From an uncultured Bacilli bacterium (GTDB lineage: Bacteria; Bacillota_I; Bacilli_A; RF39; UBA660), in NCBI GenBank assembly GCA_944358665.1, contig CALVRP010000090.1, forward strand, positions 1-6,120: a DNA stretch of 6,120 nucleotides. Direction: 5' to 3'. The position numbers and the translations under genes were made by a program. The notes beneath the pieces were generated by a model. It ran no database searches. It saw nothing but the letters and a program-made list of their open reading frames with translations, and had not been told where the DNA came from. This document shows, piece by piece, positions 1 to 4,275 of the stretch (its first letter is position 1; the number at the start of each line of letters is the position of its first letter).

Positions 1-1456
1 CCATTTTAACTAAATTACTTTCTTTAAGTCCAATATAATCATAATCAAAAGATGCATACCCTCTTGTCATACTTTTAAGTCTATCAAAAAAATCATAAAC
101 AATTTCTGATAAAGGTATATCATAATGAATATTAACTCTTGTCTGATCTAAATAATCCATTTTATCATAAGTTCCACGCTTATTTTGACAAAGTTCCATA
201 ATTGGGCCAATATATGTGGTTGGAACTAAAATATTAGTTTTAATATAAGGTTCTTCAACTTTTTTAATTTTACCTCTATCCGGCATTTTAGCTGGACTAT
301 CAACATCAATCACACTACCATCAGTCAAAGTAACTTTATAAATAACAGAGGGACTTGTCGCGATTAAATCAATATTAAACTCTCTCTCAATTCTCTCTAA
401 AGTAATTTCTAAATGCAAAAGGCCCAAAAAGCCACATCTAAAACCAAACCCTAGAGCCTTAGACGTTTCTGGAACAAAATCTAAAGCCGCATCATTTAAT
501 TTTAACTTTTCTAAAGCTTCTCTTAAATCAGTATATTTATTTGACTCTATTGGATAAATACCGCAAAATACCATTGGTTTCATTGGTTTATAACCAGGTA
601 AAGCCTCACTGGCTGGATTACTTGCCAAAGTAATGGTATCACCTACTTTAATATCGGCAATACTTTTAATACTTCCACAAATATAACCAACCTCTCCTGC
701 CACTAAAGTATCTTTATGTTTTTCACTTGGCGTATGGACTCCAAGTTCAGTAACATCATGAACAGCACCTGTAGCCATTAATTTTATTTTATCATGCACG
801 CTTACTTTACCACTTACAATCTTAACCAAAGCAACAACCCCACGGTAAGAATCAAAATAACTATCAAAAACTAAAGCTTGGAGTGGTTTATTAACATCGC
901 CAGCTGGAGCTGGAATTCTTTCAATAATCGCCTGAACAAGTTCTTTAATTCCTTCTCCTGTTTTCGCACTAGTTAGAATTATTTCATCATCAGTAAAGCC
1001 TAAAGTATCCTTAAGTTCTTTTTTTACCTTGTCAACATCAGCATTAGGCAAATCAATTTTATTAATAACCGGAATAATTGTCAAATCATTTTCTAAGGCC
1101 AAATAAACATTCGCCAATGTTTGGGCTTCTATTCCTTGGGCCGCATCAACAACTAATATTGCGCCTTCGCAAGCAGCTAGACTACGGGATACTTCATAAG
1201 AAAAATCCACATGTCCTGGAGTATCAATTAAATGCAAAGTATATTCTTCATCTTGGTATTTATAAGAAAGTTGTACAGCATTTAATTTAATTGTAATACC
1301 TCTTTCTCTCTCAATATCCATATTATCTAAAAGTTGAGCCTGCATTTCTCTTTGACTAATAGCACCAGTAAGCTCTAATATTCTATCAGCAATTGTACTT
1401 TTTCCATGATCAATATGTGCAATAATGGAAAAATTTCTAATATTTTCTTGTTTCAT
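1..1456 (-). CDS. lepA: Elongation factor 4 (LepA), N-terminal 485 residues, runs off the window
   Basis: This is a translational GTPase that acts on the ribosome; the family is linked to back-translocation and to 30S biogenesis. Visible GTPase motifs are G1 AHIDHGKS (residues 13-20), RGIT (52-55), DTPGH (78-82) and NKID (132-135), followed by an SAK motif. The LepA-like GKSTIADRI version of G1 separates it from EF-G and TypA. The EF-G-like domains II, III and V follow, and the window ends at LVKM, just before the LepA-specific C-terminal domain. E. coli LepA has 599 residues, so roughly 115 are missing at the C terminus. The frame is intact from the ATG at 1456 to the edge. The start is supported by a GGTGA ribosome site a few bases upstream and by the usual LepA N terminus (IRNFSIIAHIDHGK). 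A 57-bp gap separates it from the pilin-like gene upstream, so it may be co-transcribed or have its own promoter. Nothing looks broken. Confidence 0.97.
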   Translation of the reverse strand, partial: MKQENIRNFSIIAHIDHGKSTIADRILELTGAISQREMQAQLLDNMDIERERGITIKLNAVQLSYKYQDEEYTLHLIDTPGHVDFSYEVSRSLAACEGAILVVDAAQGIEAQTLANVYLALENDLTIIPVINKIDLPNADVDKVKKELKDTLGFTDDEIILTSAKTGEGIKELVQAIIERIPAPAGDVNKPLQALVFDSYFDSYRGVVALVKIVSGKVSVHDKIKLMATGAVHDVTELGVHTPSEKHKDTLVAGEVGYICGSIKSIADIKVGDTITLASNPASEALPGYKPMKPMVFCGIYPIESNKYTDLREALEKLKLNDAALDFVPETSKALGFGFRCGFLGLLHLEITLERIEREFNIDLIATSPSVIYKVTLTDGSVIDVDSPAKMPDRGKIKKVEEPYIKTNILVPTTYIGPIMELCQNKRGTYDKMDYLDQTRVNIHYDIPLSEIVYDFFDRLKSMTRGYASFDYDYIGLKESNLVKM

Positions 1457-1513
1457 TTTCTTCACCAATATAATTTTATCATATTTTAATCATAAAAAAA
1501 ACTCTTAAAGTCC

Positions 1514-1933
1514 TCATTCACAGGTTGCCTCAGAGTCTTCTGCTTTTTTATTACAAGTAACTAAACCATATTTTAAATCTTGAATCTCAATCGCCCCATC
1601 ACGATTAATAATTATACTACCACTTTTAGGATTACTACCATCCACTTTAATTTCTACATCTATTTTAGCCCCATTAGAATAAGCAACATACTCCTTATCT
1701 TCATATTTTACTTCAAAAGGAAGCGCAATGACACCAGTTAAATTACCTTCAGTATATGTTGTCTTCACGGCAATAGATAAACCTTCAATACTACTTATAG
1801 CCCCTGTAACCTGAGCATTATAAATAATTTTAGTAACATAAGGAGTTAGTACCGCAAAAACAACCATTAATAAGATTATTACTATTATACCTTCCCAATT
1901 TCTTCCTTTGACCTCTATTTTATTATCCTTCAT
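1514..1933 (-). CDS. Pilin-like membrane-anchored protein with a degenerate prepilin site
   Basis: This 139-residue protein has a short charged N terminus, one hydrophobic helix (about residues 15-35) with a Pro at 31, and a polar C-terminal domain. It is a paralogue of the pilin-like protein encoded at 2034-2438: the spacing of helix and Pro, the TYTE motif after the helix, the ending pattern DG-(A/T)-I...LK...TC, and the final Cys pair (C127 and C138, ten residues apart) all match. The normal G|FTLIE cleavage motif is replaced by G-RNWEG, with the Glu at +4 rather than +5, so processing by prepilin peptidase is doubtful. A longer frame begins at 1963, but that ATG lies upstream of the predicted transcription start and has no ribosome site. 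The ATG at 1933 has AGAGG at 1942-1946. It could be a minor pilin, a pilus-tip or assembly subunit, or a diverged single-pass surface protein. No assembly ATPase or peptidase gene is nearby to settle this. Confidence 0.75.
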   Translation of the reverse strand: MKDNKIEVKGRNWEGIIVIILLMVVFAVLTPYVTKIIYNAQVTGAISSIEGLSIAVKTTYTEGNLTGVIALPFEVKYEDKEYVAYSNGAKIDVEIKVDGSNPKSGSIIINRDGAIEIQDLKYGLVTCNKKAEDSEATCE

Positions 1934-1941
1934 ATAACCAG

Positions 1942-1982
1942 CCTCTATTATTAATAGTAACATATTAATATAATTTTTTCAA
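1942..1982 (-). promoter_or_regulatory. Promoter and ribosome site of the second pilin-like gene
   Basis: On the minus strand a -35 box TTGAAA (1977-1982) and a -10 box TACTAT (1954-1959) are separated by 17 nt, with an extended -10 TGT directly before the -10 box. Transcription would start near 1947, just before the AGAGG ribosome site (1942-1946), giving a leader of about 14 nt. This favours the ATG at 1933 over the one at 1963. It lies downstream of the terminator that ends the previous gene. Confidence 0.6.
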
Positions 1983-1996
1983 GATATTTATTGACA

Positions 1997-2027
1997 CAAA
2001 AAAAGCCAAAATCAATTCGGCTTTTTA
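1997..2027 (-). terminator. Rho-independent terminator of the first pilin-like gene
   Basis: The minus-strand transcript reads AAAAAGCC, an 11-nt loop, then GGCUUUUU and more U. This is an 8-bp stem with a GC-rich top (2005-2007 with 2019-2021) flanked by A and T runs. It begins a few bases after the stop codon at 2034. The symmetrical A/T flanks mean it could also stop forward transcripts, but no forward gene is present. Confidence 0.85.
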
Positions 2028-2033
2028 AAATAA

Positions 2034-2438
2034 TTATTTTGTACAAGTCATAGTATTCGGATCACCATTATTACTACAAGTATATTGATCGAATTTTAAA
2101 CCAGTTACCGTAATTGTTCCATCTTCAGCAATAGATGCTGTTCCGGCAGAAGGCATTTGACCACTTGCTTTTACAGTAGCTGATCCAACAACAGGATCAC
2201 TACTACCTCCAAAAGTAATTGCACTTCCTACAGTATAACTAGGGTTATTCCCTGTTTGATCTTCTGTATAAGCAAGCTTAATAGCATCAATTACACCCCA
2301 AGCCTTGTCCTCAGCACCTTTCTGTCTAGAATCTTCGATAACACCTAAGATGATAGGAGTGGTGATCAAGGCAATAATAGCTAAGATAACTAATACAGCA
2401 AGTAACTCTATCAAAGTAAAACCTTTGTTTCCTCTCAT
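2034..2438 (-). CDS. Type IV pilin-like protein (prepilin-type N-terminal methylation domain)
   Basis: This 134-residue protein starts with a textbook class III signal. Prepilin peptidase would cut after Gly6 in MRGNKG|FTLIELL, leaving Phe at +1 and Glu at +5, followed by a hydrophobic helix of about 20 residues with Pro at +22. The mature protein would have 128 residues. The C-terminal domain is small and rich in Gly, Ser and Thr, and ends in a Cys pair (C121 and C132, ten residues apart) that probably closes a disulfide loop. The family forms type IV pili or competence (ComGC-like) pseudopili. The start is fixed by a full GGAGGTGA ribosome site (2444-2451) 5 nt from the ATG. It has its own promoter and terminator, so it is probably a single-gene transcript and possibly strongly expressed. 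Assembly genes are not in the window, so the pilus type cannot be named. Confidence 0.92.
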   Translation of the reverse strand: MRGNKGFTLIELLAVLVILAIIALITTPIILGVIEDSRQKGAEDKAWGVIDAIKLAYTEDQTGNNPSYTVGSAITFGGSSDPVVGSATVKASGQMPSAGTASIAEDGTITVTGLKFDQYTCSNNGDPNTMTCTK

Positions 2439-2443
2439 CTATT

Positions 2444-2503
2444 TCACCTCCTCACCTTTCTATTCTCTGATACTAATATAACACAATTAAAATTAAATTG
2501 CAA
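2444..2503 (-). promoter_or_regulatory. Promoter and strong ribosome site of the first pilin-like gene
   Basis: On the minus strand a -35 box TTGCAA (2498-2503) is followed after exactly 17 nt by a -10 box TATATT (2475-2480), with TGT directly before the -10 box (extended -10). The GGAGGTGA ribosome site at 2444-2451 is a perfect anti-16S match. The promoter lies between the ValS remnant and the pilin gene, so it would not depend on transcription from the radical SAM gene. Confidence 0.65.
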
Positions 2504-2523
2504 TAGTTTTTTTTCATTATAAT

Positions 2524-2655
2524 TTATGATAATTTCTCTAAAATAACTTTTAATTCATTTTCTTCTTTTTCTAATTGTTTTCTTTCGTTATCCACAATAC
2601 TCTTGGGTGATTTAGTCATATAATTTTTATTTAAATAAACACCATTAAAAGTAAC
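2524..2655 (-). pseudogene. Remnant of a bacterial-type (type 1) valS: 3' end encoding the C-terminal arm
   Basis: The minus strand holds 43 sense codons ending in TAA (2524-2526) and preceded in frame by another TAA (2656-2658), with no usable start or ribosome site. From about codon 8 the translation reads LNKNYMTKSPKSIVDNERKQ and continues as a Lys/Glu/Leu coiled coil to the stop. This resembles the end of ordinary bacterial ValS, where the tRNA-binding coiled-coil arm has the pattern L-x-N-x-x-F-x-x-K-A-P-x-x-V-V-x-x-E-(R/K)-x-K-L and then stops. The ValS encoded at 4272-6120 is of the other type and lacks this arm, so the fragment is not its own displaced tail. The likely origin is a resident type 1 valS replaced from upstream, with the breakpoint between about 2635 and 2683. 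The match is from memory of the family; a database alignment was not run. Confidence 0.78.
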
Positions 2656-2682
2656 TTATTTTAAAGAAATAAATAGTGTTTT

Positions 2683-4086
2683 TTAAATGTCAAATCTTAT
2701 ATTGTTGGCTTTTAAAAGTGGTATTATTTTTTCTTCAAATATTTTGAAATTAGCACAAATGGTTTCATCTTTAGCATAAATATTTTTACACTCTAGACGA
2801 CATCCACCACCACAATATTTTAAATACCTGCAATCTTGACAATCTTTAATTTCCTTTATTTTCATATTTTTTAATTTTTGAAGCTCGGGTGAAAGCCAAA
2901 TGTTTTCAATATTCTCTTTAAAAACATTACCGTATTTTATATTTTGCCAGCCTGTACAAAATTGTACATTGCCATGGGGATCAACACTACATGCATTATA
3001 TTTATAATCACAAATATTTAAATTTTCATCAAAAATATACATAACTTTATCTTTTAAAGCTTTAGTTGAAAATAAATTTTCAATATTTACATACATTATA
3101 TTTTCCCCTTTTTTATACTTATCAATTAAAAAATTTATTAATTTTAAAAATTCCTCTTCACAATCATGAACACTTACTTTGATTTTATCAACATTACATT
3201 TTAAAAATCCAGAAACTCTTCCTGTTGTAAAACGCCAGCCATAAAGCCCTAAATCATCAATAAAGTAATACCAAGATATTAAATCTTTATAATTTTGTTT
3301 ATGTATTAAACTATTTACAATAATTTTAAACTCTGCATTATTTGCATCTTTATATTTTTTTAATTCCTTTAAAAAATATATGGTCTTATCAAAATTGCCT
3401 TTACCACGAATAAAATCATGTTGTTGTGCTGTAAAGCCATCTAGACTAACATAAAACACCATTCTCATATTTTTTTCCACTATAAAGTCAAGTATCTTTT
3501 TAAACTGTTCATTATAAATAGTACCATTAGTAAATATTGAAGCTAACATAATATTACAATCATAAATATGCTTAACAATCTCATAAAGTTCTTTGTATGT
3601 TAAAGCTTCACCACCGCTTAATACTATTCTGGCTACACCGGAATTATGCATATCATCAATAGCTTTTTCCCATTTTTCATAAGGTATGTTTTCTTCTTTT
3701 TTTAAATTTTCACCCCAAAAACAATGTCTACATCGCAAATTACAATTATTAGTAATATCAAGATGCACTTCCTTAAGCCATGGTTCTTTAGTTCCCATAG
3801 CGATATCTATATTAATTTTTGAAATCTTTTTATTAATGATAGATATAACATTTTCTTCTTCAAATTGTTTATAAAATGAGTCAATCGTTTCATAATCAAA
3901 TTGAGGATACTTTTGTTCAATATCCAAATAATCATTTGTACCATCACAAAGCAAAATATAATCTAAAGTTTCGCCTGTTAAATTTATAATTTTTGTTGTT
4001 TTTAAATTTACTAATCTAGGAATTTCCTTGGTTCCTTTTATAACCCAGCCATCATTTAAAACAGGAACTTTTTGTTTAATGCTCAT
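2683..4086 (-). CDS. Radical SAM/SPASM peptide-modifying enzyme with N-terminal PqqD-like domain
   Basis: This 467-residue enzyme probably modifies the 26-residue peptide encoded just upstream. Residues 1 to about 85 resemble a PqqD-like RiPP recognition domain (INLTGETLDYILLCDGTNDY near 34-53), which binds leader peptides. The radical SAM core has the cluster motif CNLRCRHC (C115, C119, C122), the GGE SAM-binding motif (158-160) and SLDG (214-217), typical of peptide-modifying members. The SPASM region fits CX12GX4C (C359, G372, C377), then CX2CX5CX3C (C416, C419, C425, C429) and C444, so two auxiliary Fe-S clusters are expected. C366 and C433 are extra. The upstream in-frame ATG at 4113 is rejected because GGAGG (4092-4096) sits 5 nt before the ATG at 4086. 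The reaction cannot be named; candidates are C-C or C-O crosslinking, epimerisation or oxidative decarboxylation. Thioether formation is unlikely because the peptide has no Cys. The gene looks more AT-rich than lepA and the pilin genes. Confidence 0.93.
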   Translation of the reverse strand: MSIKQKVPVLNDGWVIKGTKEIPRLVNLKTTKIINLTGETLDYILLCDGTNDYLDIEQKYPQFDYETIDSFYKQFEEENVISIINKKISKINIDIAMGTKEPWLKEVHLDITNNCNLRCRHCFWGENLKKEENIPYEKWEKAIDDMHNSGVARIVLSGGEALTYKELYEIVKHIYDCNIMLASIFTNGTIYNEQFKKILDFIVEKNMRMVFYVSLDGFTAQQHDFIRGKGNFDKTIYFLKELKKYKDANNAEFKIIVNSLIHKQNYKDLISWYYFIDDLGLYGWRFTTGRVSGFLKCNVDKIKVSVHDCEEEFLKLINFLIDKYKKGENIMYVNIENLFSTKALKDKVMYIFDENLNICDYKYNACSVDPHGNVQFCTGWQNIKYGNVFKENIENIWLSPELQKLKNMKIKEIKDCQDCRYLKYCGGGCRLECKNIYAKDETICANFKIFEEKIIPLLKANNIRFDI

Positions 4087-4103
4087 AACTACCTCCATAA
4101 AAT

Positions 4104-4135
4104 AAAAAAGCAATAATATGACTATTACTTTTTTT
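4104..4135 (-). terminator. Weak hairpin between precursor and radical SAM gene (leaky terminator/attenuator)
   Basis: In the minus-strand transcript a 7-bp stem (4129-4123 with 4118-4112, one G-U pair) closes a 4-nt loop. A 2-nt mismatch follows, then an A-run/U-run helix ending in U6. The stem is AU-rich and weak. Its position just after the precursor stop fits partial termination, which would give more peptide transcript than enzyme transcript. Confidence 0.5.
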
Positions 4136-4140
4136 AATGT

Positions 4141-4221
4141 CTACCAAACTTCAATATCCCTATCCACAGCAGAATAAGTACGTTTTTTTGTTGTATCATA
4201 AACTATTTTAAAATTTTTCAT
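4141..4221 (-). CDS. Putative 26-residue RiPP precursor peptide, Cys-free, ending in Trp
   Basis: The reading frame encodes 26 residues, beginning MKNFKIVYDTTKKR and ending DRDIEVW, then TAG. Support for a real gene is contextual: an AAGGAGG ribosome site (4231-4237) 9 nt upstream, a dedicated near-consensus promoter, a hairpin directly downstream, and a radical SAM/SPASM enzyme with a PqqD-like domain as the next gene. The size is close to PqqA and mycofactocin precursors. The N-terminal half alternates hydrophobic and polar residues (KNFKIVY), which would suit beta-strand pairing with the recognition domain; this is inference. Residues open to modification are Tyr8, Tyr16, Trp26, three Asp, and several Lys/Arg. 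There is no Cys, no double-Gly and no obvious cleavage site. I do not recognise the family. A small regulatory or unmodified peptide is the alternative. Confidence 0.8.
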   Translation of the reverse strand: MKNFKIVYDTTKKRTYSAVDRDIEVW

Positions 4222-4230
4222 ACATATCGT

Positions 4231-4275
4231 CCTCCTTATAGTTTTTAATATAGCAAAAAAATCTATAAATGTCAA
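4231..4275 (-). promoter_or_regulatory. Near-consensus promoter and ribosome site of the precursor peptide gene
   Basis: On the minus strand a perfect -35 box TTGACA (4270-4275) and a -10 box TATATT (4247-4252) are separated by exactly 17 nt. The -35 box overlaps the valS stop codon (the TGA of GAT TGA CA). Transcription should start near 4240, just before AAGGAGG (4231-4237). No operator repeat is obvious, so expression looks constitutive and strong. Confidence 0.8.

Noticed and set aside
1078..1290. Plus-strand 70-codon open frame
   Set aside because: It lies entirely antisense to the conserved G-domain of lepA, with no ribosome site and no recognisable protein.
1457..1513. Promoter for lepA in the 57-bp gap
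   Set aside because: A TATGAT-like box is present but no -35 box at a suitable distance; read-through from the pilin-like gene is equally possible.
1493..1545. Possible terminator after the second pilin-like gene (ACTCT ... AGAGT followed by T8)
   Set aside because: The stem is only about 5-6 bp with a long interrupted loop inside the coding end; the T-run alone is not enough in such AT-rich DNA.
1991..1996. Plus-strand TTGACA that could be a -35 box
   Set aside because: It sits next to the terminator with no matching -10 box leading into a plus-strand gene.
2504..2682. Terminator for the radical SAM gene
   Set aside because: Only weak AT-rich inverted repeats were seen, none followed by a U-run on the minus strand; no terminator is called.
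3686..3874. Plus-strand 62-codon open frame
   Set aside because: It is antisense to the radical SAM cluster motif and N-terminal region; low-complexity translation and no ribosome site.
4087..4113. Nine-residue N-terminal extension of the radical SAM enzyme (ATG at 4113)
   Set aside because: This ATG lies inside the hairpin region and lacks a ribosome site, while the ATG at 4086 has GGAGG at ideal distance.
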